Source of the DNA: an uncultured Allosphingosinicella sp.
GTDB lineage: Bacteria > Pseudomonadota > Alphaproteobacteria > Sphingomonadales > Sphingomonadaceae
DNA length: 64,000 nt
Reading direction: 5' to 3'
Assembly (NCBI GenBank): GCA_934539295.1
Contig: CAKTCN010000001.1
Location: 101,249 to 165,248, forward strand
Part shown: in pieces, positions 8,017 through 16,298 of the stretch
Layout: each line of letters opens with the position of its first letter
Numbering within the stretch: the stretch's first letter is position 1
Notes under the pieces: generated by a model
What the model was told of the DNA's origin: nothing
Databases searched by the model: none
The model's input: only the letters and a program-made list of their open reading frames with translations
Program-made: the position numbers and the translations under genes

Positions 8017-9390
8017 ATGCGCCCTGTTCTCACCCTTCTATGTTCTTTCTTCCTCTTCCTGCTGACCCCGTCGCCGGCCTACGCCGATGGCGGCACGTTT
8101 GCGCCGTGCGCCGATCGATCCGATTTCCCGGAACTGAGGGGCACGGAGTGCCTTGTCGCCAAGGCGGCGCTTCACCCCGGCGCAAAGGGCGCGCAAGGCG
8201 AGGTCGAGCTCTTTGTCCGCAAGTTTCCGGTGGGCGATCGCGCCCGACGACGCGGGGACGTCTGGTTGATCGCCGGTGGCCCGGGTGAACCCGGCGCTTC
8301 CCTTTATCCGCTGATCCACGTCTTCCGCCGGGCATTCCCGCAGCACGACCTGATCGTTCCGGACCATCGCGGCACTGGCCGCTCGACCCGGCTCTGCCCT
8401 GAACAGGAGGCCATGGACGGCCTGAGCGGATCGAGCCTGGCCGATGCTGAATGGGGCGCCTGCATCGGCTTCCTCCATGCCGATGCTCCTCGCGCCCACG
8501 CCTTCAACATCACGAATGCGGCACGAGATCTTTCAGGCCTGATCGCCCGACATGGCGGTGACGGCGAGTCGCTCGTCTACTCGGTGTCTTACGGTACGCA
8601 GCTGGCGCTGCGCATGATGCAGGTCGCGCCGCCCGAACTCGATGGCTTGATCCTCGACGGCCTGGTGCCGCCAGAGGGAGCGACGCCGTGGGAGCTCAGC
8701 CGCAGAACGGCGTTGGTGGACCGCGTTGGGCGCGCAATCTTGAGCGCGGGACAGGAGCGAGCCTATCGGCGCCTGCTGACCCGTGCGGATGCGCCGTGGC
8801 ACTCAACCGTGCCTGGCGGCGACTTGCGAAGGTTCATGGGCTCTCTCCTGAACTTCCCCCGGCTGCGGGCACGAATTCCGATGCTCGTGCGCACCTTGTC
8901 GCGGGGTGACACCAGACTGCTTGCCCGCACCAGAACCGATCTGGAGGCGACCTTCGCGGCCATGCTGAAATTTCCACATTCCTCGCCTTCGATCCCGCTC
9001 GTGATGCTGATCAGCGCGTCGGAGAATAACAGCAGGCCAGGCCTCACTGCCGAGACGGTGGCCGATGAGGCAAGGGATGCGCTCTTCACCAGCCCACTTC
9101 CCGGCTTCCTGGTCGGCTCCCCCATGCCCCTCTACAAAGCGGACAGATGGCTCGGGCAATCGCCCGCGCGCCTGCCGCGGACGCTGATAATCCACGGAAC
9201 GCTCGATCCGAACACGGCCTATGAAGGCGCAATCGCACAGGCGAAGATGCTCGGGCGGGCGGGGAAAGTAAGCTTCGTGTCGGTTGACAGGGGCGCTCAC
9301 CTGCTCCCGCTGGTGGCGCCCGACTGCTTTGTTCGAAGCGTGTCACTGTTCGTCTCGCATCGTACCCCCGCAAAGCGGTGCCGAACGTGA
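8017..9390 (+). CDS. Secreted alpha/beta hydrolase, tricorn-interacting-aminopeptidase-like
   Basis: A 457-residue protein with signal peptide MRPVLTLLCSFFLFLLTPSPAYA (underlined by the hydrophobic run 4-16). The alpha/beta-hydrolase core has oxyanion segment IAGGPGEPG, LIVPDHRGTGRS, nucleophile elbow YSVSYGTQL (Ser in VSYG), acid segment LIIHGTLDPNTA and catalytic His in DRGAHLLPL. This matches the proline iminopeptidase/TAP-like hydrolases that cleave N-terminal residues of peptides; specificity cannot be read. Cysteines are paired (CADRS...TECLV, LCPEQ...ACIGF, PDCF), as expected for a periplasmic protein. Follows the LytTR gene. Confidence 0.8.
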   Translation: MRPVLTLLCSFFLFLLTPSPAYADGGTFAPCADRSDFPELRGTECLVAKAALHPGAKGAQGEVELFVRKFPVGDRARRRGDVWLIAGGPGEPGASLYPLIHVFRRAFPQHDLIVPDHRGTGRSTRLCPEQEAMDGLSGSSLADAEWGACIGFLHADAPRAHAFNITNAARDLSGLIARHGGDGESLVYSVSYGTQLALRMMQVAPPELDGLILDGLVPPEGATPWELSRRTALVDRVGRAILSAGQERAYRRLLTRADAPWHSTVPGGDLRRFMGSLLNFPRLRARIPMLVRTLSRGDTRLLARTRTDLEATFAAMLKFPHSSPSIPLVMLISASENNSRPGLTAETVADEARDALFTSPLPGFLVGSPMPLYKADRWLGQSPARLPRTLIIHGTLDPNTAYEGAIAQAKMLGRAGKVSFVSVDRGAHLLPLVAPDCFVRSVSLFVSHRTPAKRCRT

Positions 9391-9555
9391 GGCAAGGAGC
9401 ATCACATGCTGCTGCCGCATCTTCGCAAGAGTAGAGCTGGGCCTTTGCCACCCGCCGCCATCATCGGGGATGCCATGTCGCGCGCGGCATGGCCTCCTGG
9501 AAGGCGGCGGGCGGGAAGAGTGACCTGGCAGGTCCGGAACCCGCGCACTTGCCTC

Positions 9556-9576
9556 TTGACGAGATGATGTATCATC
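9556..9576 (+). promoter_or_regulatory. Candidate metal-responsive operator before the ZnuD-like receptor
   Basis: The palindrome GATGAT-GT-ATCATC lies at 9563-9576, directly after a TTGACG -35-like hexamer (9556-9561) and 40 bases ahead of the TTG start. A 13/14 match to its reverse complement recurs at 11934-11947 upstream of the next receptor. Placement over the promoter suggests repression; a Zur- or Fur-like repressor is an inference. Confidence 0.5.
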
Positions 9577-9615
9577 GCCAGAGACGCCGCTCCTGAATGT
9601 TCGAGGGGGTAACAA

Positions 9616-11862
9616 TTGTTCAAGATCTGCTTGGCAGGCGCACGCGTGCGCCTGCTGTCGATGGTATCCGTCGCGGCGCTCAATCCTGTTGCGGCCGCGG
9701 CGGAGGCACCTGCGGGTGAGGTTTCAACGCAAGCTGCGGACGAGATCGTGGTCGTCGGGCGCTCGCTGGGCCGGGACGTGGCGGAAGCGTTGCCCGTGCA
9801 GTTCCTGGCCGGGGACGAACTGGCCCATCGGCGCCTGGGCGGGCTGGGCGAGACGCTGGCCGGGCTGCCGGGCATCCATCTCGACAATTTTGGCGGCGGT
9901 GCATCGCGCCCGGTGATCCGCGGCCAGACTGTGCCGCGGATCGAGGTGCTAAGCGACGGCGCCAACCTGTTCGACGTGTCGTCGGTATCGCCCGATCATG
10001 CGATCACGACCGATCCGCTGCTGCTGGACGCGATCGAGATCCAGCGCGGACCGGCAGCGGCGCGCTATGGCGGGAATGCGCTGAACGGCGCGATCAACCT
10101 GATCGACAGCAAGGTTCCCCGGCGCGTGCCGGCCGGCGGCATCACCGGTGCTGCCGAGGCTCGCTTCGGCACGGGCGACGAGGAGAAGACGGTGGTCGGC
10201 CGGATCACCGCCGGGCTGGGCCAGTTCGCCGTCCACGCCGAAGGCGCACGCCGCGCGGCGGAGAATTACGACGTGCCGGACGCATATGGTTCCGACAAGC
10301 TGCGCGACTCCTTTGCGCAGAGCAGCAGCTACGCCGCGGGTGCGTCGTGGATCACCTCTAACGGGTATCTGGGCGCGTCGTACAGCCGGCTCGAAAGCCG
10401 ATATGGGCTGCCCGGGCACAGTCACGCCAATGGCGTGTGCCACCTCCACGCGCCCGACCTGCATTGCGAGCCGCATGGCAGCCTCATCGACCCGTTCGAA
10501 GGCCTGAACGATGCCGACACTGCCTATATCGACCTAGAGAGCGAGCGGGTCGACGTGCGGGCGGATTACGACAAGCTGCTGCCCGGGCTGGAGCATGCGC
10601 GCCTGCGCCTGTCCTACACCGACTACGGCCATGACGAGATTGACGGCCGGACATTGTTCTCGCGCTTCACCAACGAAGTCTATGACGCGCGGCTGGAGCT
10701 GACCCATGCGCCGTTGCTCGGCTTCACTGGCACGCTGGGCGGGCAATATACCGACGGCACCTTCAGCGGACTGGACGCGAACGACCTGCATCTTCCCCCG
10801 GAGGATCAGCGCGGCTTCATCAAGATGCGCGACGTCAGCACCGAGAATATCGCCGTCTTCCTCAGCGAGCGCCGCGCGATCGGGCCGGTCGATGTCGAGC
10901 TTGCCGGCCGCTACGACTGGCGCCGGAGCCGGCCGACCTATCCCGCGTTCGAGGAGGTCTATGGCTTGACGCGCGAGGCGGCGATGGCGCTCCCCCCGTT
11001 CGTTCGCAACCTGCTCCTCAACGAATATGACCAGCTCATCACCTTCCGCGAAGCGCGCCATGAACTCCTTTCGCTGTCCGCCAGCGCGAACTGGAACATC
11101 GGCAACGGCTATTCCGCCGCGCTGTCGATGGCGCGGTCCGAACGCGCGCCCAGCGTGCGTGAGCTTTATGCCGGGTCGAACAACCTGGCGACCAACAGCT
11201 ACGAGATCGGCTTGCTACGGACCCAGCTTCTCGGGGCCGGCTTCGGTAGCAACTCGCCCGGCATTACCGAGCGCGCCAAGTCGATCGACCTGACCTTGCG
11301 CAAGGCGGACGGCCCGCTCGGCTTCGAGGTCGGCCTGTTCTACCAGGATATCGGCGATTACGTGTTCGCCCGCTTCCTCGAGGAGGAGAACGAGACCGGC
11401 GTGCCGCAACGGCTGCTGCTCTACACCGCCTCGGACGTGCGCTTCATGGGGCTGGACGGCGAGCTGAGTTACCGGTTCACGCCGCAGTCGCGCGTCACCC
11501 TGTTCGGCGACTATGTCGATGCGAAGCTTGAAAGCGAGGACGACAACGTCCCGCGCATTCCGCCGGGCCGCCTGGGTGCGCGCTACGAGCACACCGCCGG
11601 GCCGATCGCGGGCAATGTGGAATATTACCACACCTTCGATCAGGACAAGGTCGCGGCTTATGAGACGCCCACGCCCGGCTACGACATCGTCAATGCGACA
11701 CTCGCCTACCGGTTCGACCTGGGCCGTGCCAGGCAGGTCGAATTCTACGTGCGCGGCACCAACCTGCTGAACGCGCTGGCATTCGTGCACACCTCCTTCG
11801 TCAAGGACCAGTCACCCTTGCGCGGGCGGAGCTTCGTCCTGGGAATGCGACACGCATTCTGA
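9616..11862 (+). CDS. ZnuD-like TonB-dependent receptor with His/Cys-rich loop
   Basis: A 748-residue receptor. After a signal sequence (about 1-30), a TonB box DEIVVVGRS (42-50) and a plug with RPVIRGQTVPRIEVLSDG, IEIQRGPAAARYGGNALNG and INLIDSKVP lead into the barrel. Residues 264-289 hold GLPGHSHANGVCHLHAP plus further His and Cys (about six His, two Cys), like the zinc-binding loop of Neisseria ZnuD; zinc uptake is therefore the best guess. The start is TTG at 9616, with GGGGG at 9604-9608; no in-frame ATG gives a full signal peptide. A shared palindromic operator links it to the downstream receptor/ABC genes. Confidence 0.85.
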   Translation: MFKICLAGARVRLLSMVSVAALNPVAAAAEAPAGEVSTQAADEIVVVGRSLGRDVAEALPVQFLAGDELAHRRLGGLGETLAGLPGIHLDNFGGGASRPVIRGQTVPRIEVLSDGANLFDVSSVSPDHAITTDPLLLDAIEIQRGPAAARYGGNALNGAINLIDSKVPRRVPAGGITGAAEARFGTGDEEKTVVGRITAGLGQFAVHAEGARRAAENYDVPDAYGSDKLRDSFAQSSSYAAGASWITSNGYLGASYSRLESRYGLPGHSHANGVCHLHAPDLHCEPHGSLIDPFEGLNDADTAYIDLESERVDVRADYDKLLPGLEHARLRLSYTDYGHDEIDGRTLFSRFTNEVYDARLELTHAPLLGFTGTLGGQYTDGTFSGLDANDLHLPPEDQRGFIKMRDVSTENIAVFLSERRAIGPVDVELAGRYDWRRSRPTYPAFEEVYGLTREAAMALPPFVRNLLLNEYDQLITFREARHELLSLSASANWNIGNGYSAALSMARSERAPSVRELYAGSNNLATNSYEIGLLRTQLLGAGFGSNSPGITERAKSIDLTLRKADGPLGFEVGLFYQDIGDYVFARFLEEENETGVPQRLLLYTASDVRFMGLDGELSYRFTPQSRVTLFGDYVDAKLESEDDNVPRIPPGRLGARYEHTAGPIAGNVEYYHTFDQDKVAAYETPTPGYDIVNATLAYRFDLGRARQVEFYVRGTNLLNALAFVHTSFVKDQSPLRGRSFVLGMRHAF

Positions 11863-11933
11863 CGGGGAGGGGCGGCGGTCCGCATCTGCCGCCTCCGCTC
11901 GCGCAAACATAGACGGCGCAGACGACACTCGAA

Positions 11934-11947
11934 GATGATACATCATT
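11934..11947. promoter_or_regulatory. Second copy of the GATGAT-N2-ATCAT palindrome
   Basis: GATGATACATCATT, 93 bases ahead of the siderophore-type receptor gene, matches the reverse complement of the 9563-9576 palindrome at 13 of 14 positions. No other copy was noticed in the window. Confidence 0.5.
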
Positions 11948-11971
11948 ACCATTGCACTGCAGCAGAGTGTT

Positions 11972-11994
11972 GGTATGGGATGATGCAACATACC
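11972..11994. promoter_or_regulatory. Inverted repeat GGTATG-N11-CATACC
   Basis: Six-base arms at 11972-11977 and 11989-11994, 45 bases before the ATG at 12040. Could be a second regulator site or a leader hairpin; only the symmetry supports it. Confidence 0.3.
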
Positions 11995-12039
11995 GATTAA
12001 TGCGGTCCTGCCGCGCTCGGCGATCCCAATGGAGTTAAC

Positions 12040-14109
12040 ATGCTTATCGTTGCCGCTGTGCCCGCACGTCTGTGTTCCTCCGCTCTTGCACTGGTGCTCG
12101 TGACGGGGGCGGCGCCGGCGTTCGCCCAGGCGCAGGATGGCGAGGACGAGCCGGAGATCGTCGTGCTGGGAACGCGCAACGCCGTCGATCGCACCTTGTC
12201 GTCCGATCGCGTGACGGAGCGCATGTCGCAGTCGAGCCGCTCGATCGAGCGCGACATATTGGACGCCGCGGGAACCTACCGCCTGAGCGACGCACTGGAA
12301 CTGGTCAGCGGGTTCAGCCAGCAGAATAATCGCGGCGGCGTGATCGACAATTTCGCCGTGCGCGGCTTCCTCGGCACGCCCGATGGGGGCGCCGAATATT
12401 ATCTGAACGGCTTCCTGGCGAACCGTGGCATGGCCCCGCCGCGCGATCCGGCCACGACCGAACGGATCGAGGTGCTGAAGGGGCCGGCCGGTGCCTTGTT
12501 CGGCGATGTCGATCCGGGTGGGCGGGTGAACATCGTCACCAAGACGCCGCGCTTCGCCTCCCACGCAAGCGCCATGGTCAGCTACGGCTCGTTCGACACG
12601 CGCCGCGCGGAAATCGACGTGACGGGACCGCTGGCGAGCAGGCTGGCGGCACGAATCGTGGTCGCGGCAGAGGATAGCGACGGGTGGCGCGATCATGTGT
12701 CGCTCCAACGCCGCATCGTGTCGCCTTCGCTCACCTGGCGCCCGGGCGAGGCGGTGCAGCTTACCTATGTCGGTGAGTTCAGCCGGTTCGACACGCCCTT
12801 CGATCGCGGCATCCCGGCGATCGACGGCGATGCCAACGCGCTGCCGCGCTCCGCTTATTATGGCGAGCCGTCCAACGGGCTTACCCGGTCGCGCAACGAC
12901 CAGCATCAGCTTACCGGCCAGGCGGAACTCGGCAGTGGCTGGTCGCTGAATGGCGGGCTGGTCTGGCGGACCGGCACGTTGAAGGGACTGTCCGCGGATC
13001 AGTCGCGCATCGTCGGCACGTCGCTGTGGCGCCAGCGCCGGTCGCGCGACTTCAGCGTGGACGACCTGTCGGCGCGGCTGGAGCTTGCGGGCCAGATCGG
13101 CAGCCATCGTGTCAGCGTCGGCCTCAAGGGCTATCGCTTCATCTACGGCGAACGCTGGCTGCGCATCAATCCGTCGGAGGCAGCGCCTTATGCGATCGAC
13201 CTGTTCGATCCAGTCTATGGCGCCGTCGCAGCTCCGCTGCGGCCGTTCACCAACAATGACGAGACCCGATGGGCCGGCACCTTCTACCTGCAGGACATGT
13301 GGAAGGTCACCGACCGGCTGACCGTGGTCGGCGGCGCGCGGATCGACCCCTATCGGCAGAAGATCGTCAACAACAATACGGGCAGCACCGGACGCAACAT
13401 CGACGAACCCGTCAGCCTGCGCCTCGGCGGCCGCTACCGCGTCAGCGACGTGATCGCCGTGCACGCAAATTGGGGCGAGAATTTCTCGCTCAACACCGGC
13501 ACCGACCGCAACGGCGACGGCTTCGGGCCGGAGACGGGGCGTGGCTACGAGGTCGGGATTGCAGCCAACCTGCCCGGTATCGACCTGGCCGCAACCTGGT
13601 TCGACATACGCAAGCGGGATATCCTCACCACCGACCCGGTGGACCCGAACTACCTTGCCCCGGTCGGCAGCATCGTCAGCCGTGGCATCGAGCTCGATGC
13701 ATCGGCCCGGCTCGGGACGCGCTGGCAGATCGTGGCCAATTACGCCTGGCTCGATGCAAAGGCGGACGACGCGGCATTCCCGTCGCCCGACGTGCTGAAC
13801 GTCGCGGAGCATTCGGGCACTGTGCTCCTCGTCCACCATTTCCCGACCGATCGCGGCAACTGGCAGCTCAGCGGCGGCGTCGCTTATGTCGGCGACCGCG
13901 CCGGATCGGTCGCGACCACCCCCGTGCTGCTGCCCGACTATGTGAAGGCAAAGGCCGCCATCGAAGCGCCGCTGACCGATCAGCTTCGCTTCCGGCTGGA
14001 GGCCGACAACCTATTCAACGCGCGCTACGCGGCCAGCTCCTACAGCGCGCTCTGGATCTACCCCGGCGCCCCGCGCACCGTCCGCGCCTCGCTTCGCCTC
14101 GCAATCTGA
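12040..14109 (+). CDS. TonB-dependent siderophore-type receptor
   Basis: A 689-residue outer-membrane receptor of the FhuA/FpvA kind. Signal peptide (about 1-30, ending AFAQA), TonB box EPEIVVLGTRN (about 39-49), plug with YRLSDALELVSGFSQQNNRGG, FAVRGF, IEVLKGPAGALFGDVDPGG and VNIVTKTP, then a barrel of canonical TBDR-siderophore spacing ending in RASLRLAI. The substrate may be a metal-chelate (siderophore or zincophore). The ABC ATPase gene begins 12 bases after its stop, so the receptor and ABC genes form one operon, expressed behind the palindrome at 11934. Confidence 0.88.
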   Translation: MLIVAAVPARLCSSALALVLVTGAAPAFAQAQDGEDEPEIVVLGTRNAVDRTLSSDRVTERMSQSSRSIERDILDAAGTYRLSDALELVSGFSQQNNRGGVIDNFAVRGFLGTPDGGAEYYLNGFLANRGMAPPRDPATTERIEVLKGPAGALFGDVDPGGRVNIVTKTPRFASHASAMVSYGSFDTRRAEIDVTGPLASRLAARIVVAAEDSDGWRDHVSLQRRIVSPSLTWRPGEAVQLTYVGEFSRFDTPFDRGIPAIDGDANALPRSAYYGEPSNGLTRSRNDQHQLTGQAELGSGWSLNGGLVWRTGTLKGLSADQSRIVGTSLWRQRRSRDFSVDDLSARLELAGQIGSHRVSVGLKGYRFIYGERWLRINPSEAAPYAIDLFDPVYGAVAAPLRPFTNNDETRWAGTFYLQDMWKVTDRLTVVGGARIDPYRQKIVNNNTGSTGRNIDEPVSLRLGGRYRVSDVIAVHANWGENFSLNTGTDRNGDGFGPETGRGYEVGIAANLPGIDLAATWFDIRKRDILTTDPVDPNYLAPVGSIVSRGIELDASARLGTRWQIVANYAWLDAKADDAAFPSPDVLNVAEHSGTVLLVHHFPTDRGNWQLSGGVAYVGDRAGSVATTPVLLPDYVKAKAAIEAPLTDQLRFRLEADNLFNARYAASSYSALWIYPGAPRTVRASLRLAI

Positions 14110-14121
14110 GAAAACATCCGA

Positions 14122-14862
14122 ATGACCCAAGAAAGCTCCACACCGATCCTGATCGACGGCCTGACCCTCGCTTATGGCGAGCATCGCGTGCTCGACGGCC
14201 TGTCCTTGCAGGTTCCGCCGGCAAGCATCACCGCTTTGCTGGGCGGCAATGGCGCCGGCAAGTCCACCACACTGGCTGCGCTGCTGGGCTTCGTGCGCGC
14301 GCAGTCGGGCACCATCGAGGTCGGCGGCGTGGATCCGGGGACCGACCCGGACGGCGCCCGGCGCCGCATCGCCTACCTGCCGGAAAATGTCGCCCTCTAC
14401 GAGCATCTCAGCGCGGTCGAGAATGCCGATTATCTCCTCGCACTGTCCGACGAGCGCAAGGGCCGGGACGTGATCACCGGTGCCTTTGCCGCCGCCGGTC
14501 TGCAGGAACGCGCCTGGGACCAGCGGCTCGGCGGCTTTTCGAAGGGCATGCGGCAGAAGGTGGCGATCGCCGTAGCGCTGCTGCGTGAAGTGCCCGTGCT
14601 GCTGCTCGACGAGCCGACGTCCGGGCTCGACCCGCGCGCCACGGCGGACTTCAACGCGCTGGTCCGCGCGGTTCGCGACCGCGGCACGGCGGTGCTGATG
14701 GTCACGCACGATCTGCTGTCGGCCGCCGACGTGGCCGACCGGATCGGCTTCCTCGAGGCCGGTCGCATCGTGGAAGAGGTGGAGGCGAGCGGCGCCGACC
14801 GGTTCGACGTGCGCGCGCTCCATGCCCGCTTCGCCGTGGGGGCCGGGGGGCTCGCCGCATGA
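14122..14862 (+). CDS. ABC transporter ATP-binding protein (ABC-2 type system)
   Basis: A 246-residue nucleotide-binding subunit with Walker A GGNGAGKST (41-49), Q-loop region LPENVALYEHL, signature LGGFSKGMRQK (about 137-147), Walker B VLLLDEPTSGLD (about 160) and H-loop MVTHDLL. Sequence style is that of the ABC-2 exporter class (CcmA/NosF-like) rather than ZnuC-type importers. Overlaps the next permease gene by 4 nt (ATGA). In operon with the siderophore-type receptor; how an ABC-2 pump would serve uptake is an open point. Confidence 0.9.
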   Translation: MTQESSTPILIDGLTLAYGEHRVLDGLSLQVPPASITALLGGNGAGKSTTLAALLGFVRAQSGTIEVGGVDPGTDPDGARRRIAYLPENVALYEHLSAVENADYLLALSDERKGRDVITGAFAAAGLQERAWDQRLGGFSKGMRQKVAIAVALLREVPVLLLDEPTSGLDPRATADFNALVRAVRDRGTAVLMVTHDLLSAADVADRIGFLEAGRIVEEVEASGADRFDVRALHARFAVGAGGLAA

Positions 14863-16298
14863 GCGTCACGCGCCTTGTCGCCCGCGACGAATTGCGGCTG
14901 ATGGCCCGCAACCGTGTCGCGGTGATCGCCTTCATCCTGCTGGTCCTGCTGACGCTCGTCGCCGTGCTGAGTTCCTGGTCGCACCAGAGCGGCAATGCCG
15001 AACTGCGCGCCCGGCATCAACATGAGGCGGAACATGCCTTTGATGCACAGCCCGACCGCCATCCCCACCGCGTGGTCCATTACGGCCATTTCATCTTTCG
15101 TCCGCTCGGGCCCTTGGCCGCCTTCGACCCTGGCGTCGACGCCTTCACGGGCAGCAGCATGTTCCTGGAAGGGCATCGGCAGAACACCGCCAATTTCGGC
15201 GATGTGCGGCAAAGCTCGCTGCTGGTCCGCTTCGGCCAGCTCACCCCCGCCTTCGTGCTTCAGGTGGTCGCACCGCTGCTGCTGATCTTCCTCGGCTATG
15301 GCGCGATCGCGCGTGAGACGGAGCGCGGCACGATGCGCCTGCTGATGCTGCAGGGCGCCTCGCGCAGCCAGGTGCTGCGGGGCAAGCTGCTGTCGCTGGG
15401 CATCGTGGCGCTGCTCGCCGGCCTGCCCGCCATGGCCGGCCTGGTGCTGATCGCCGGACAGCCCGGCGCGATGGCGCTGCCGATGGTGGTCATCGCGCTC
15501 GGCTATGCCGTCTATCTCGCGCTCTGGGTGGTGCTGATCACGCTCGTTTCCGTTCTGGTCCGGCGCAGCCGCGACGCGCTGCTCGCGCTGGTCGCCTTGT
15601 GGGCGGTGGCGGTGGTGCTGTTGCCGCGCGTCGCGCCGGACGTGGCGAGCGCCGCCGTGCCGCTCCAGAACCGGCTCCAGACCGATGTCGCCATTGCGCG
15701 CGACCTTCGCCAGATGGGCGACAGCCACAATCCGGACGATCCCCACTTCGCCGCCTTCAAGCAATCGGTGCTGGAACGCTACGGGGTGTCCCGCGTCGAG
15801 GATCTGCCGGTCAACTACAAGGGCCTGCTCGCGCTGGAAGGGGAGAGGCTCACCTCCGACCTGTTCGATCGCTACGCGGGGCGAAGCTATGCAGCCCAGG
15901 ACAAGCAGAACGCGCTGGTCGAAGCCGTGGGCGTGATGAGCCCCGCCATCGCGCTGCGATCGCTGTCGATGGCGGCGGCGGGCACCGATTTCGCCGGGCA
16001 TCGCCGTTTCCTCGAACAGGCGGAGGCGTATCGCTTCGCGCTCGTGCAGCGGCTCAACCGCATGCAGGCCGAAGCCGTCACCTACAGCGACGATACCGCG
16101 ACCGACGCCGGTGCCGATCGCCGCAAGCGCGTTTCAGGACAGAATTGGGAAGAGATGCCGGACTTCACTTACCGGGCGCCGACCGGCGCTGCGCTCGCCG
16201 CCGGCGCGCTGCCGGGGCTTGCCATCCTGCTGGCCTGGCTGGGTATCGCCGCTTTCCTGCTCGCCCGCGCAAGCCGCCGCCTGGGGAGCAGCCGATGA
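14859..16298 (+). CDS. ABC-2 type permease, DUF3526 family (first)
   Basis: A 479-residue membrane protein. An N-terminal helix (about 17-42) is followed by a large extracytoplasmic region and five or more C-terminal helices (about 125-260 and 445-472). The stretch just after helix 1 is His-rich (HQHEAEHAF, then HPHRVVHYGH, about residues 53-85), which suggests metal contact. The pattern ARDELRLMARNRVAVIAF and a long periplasmic domain between helices fit the DUF3526 permeases that usually occur in pairs next to TBDRs. ATGA overlaps on both sides show translational coupling. Confidence 0.78.
   Translation: MSVTRLVARDELRLMARNRVAVIAFILLVLLTLVAVLSSWSHQSGNAELRARHQHEAEHAFDAQPDRHPHRVVHYGHFIFRPLGPLAAFDPGVDAFTGSSMFLEGHRQNTANFGDVRQSSLLVRFGQLTPAFVLQVVAPLLLIFLGYGAIARETERGTMRLLMLQGASRSQVLRGKLLSLGIVALLAGLPAMAGLVLIAGQPGAMALPMVVIALGYAVYLALWVVLITLVSVLVRRSRDALLALVALWAVAVVLLPRVAPDVASAAVPLQNRLQTDVAIARDLRQMGDSHNPDDPHFAAFKQSVLERYGVSRVEDLPVNYKGLLALEGERLTSDLFDRYAGRSYAAQDKQNALVEAVGVMSPAIALRSLSMAAAGTDFAGHRRFLEQAEAYRFALVQRLNRMQAEAVTYSDDTATDAGADRRKRVSGQNWEEMPDFTYRAPTGAALAAGALPGLAILLAWLGIAAFLLARASRRLGSSR

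Noticed and set aside
9391..9615. 54-codon frame starting at 9406
   Set aside because: Basic, proline-rich, no recognisable feature and no ribosome site; treated as non-coding.
11812..13839. 675-codon open frame antisense to the siderophore-type receptor
   Set aside because: The residues are rich in Arg/Ala/His and lack any domain; the sense strand has a full TBDR. It is a GC-rich shadow.
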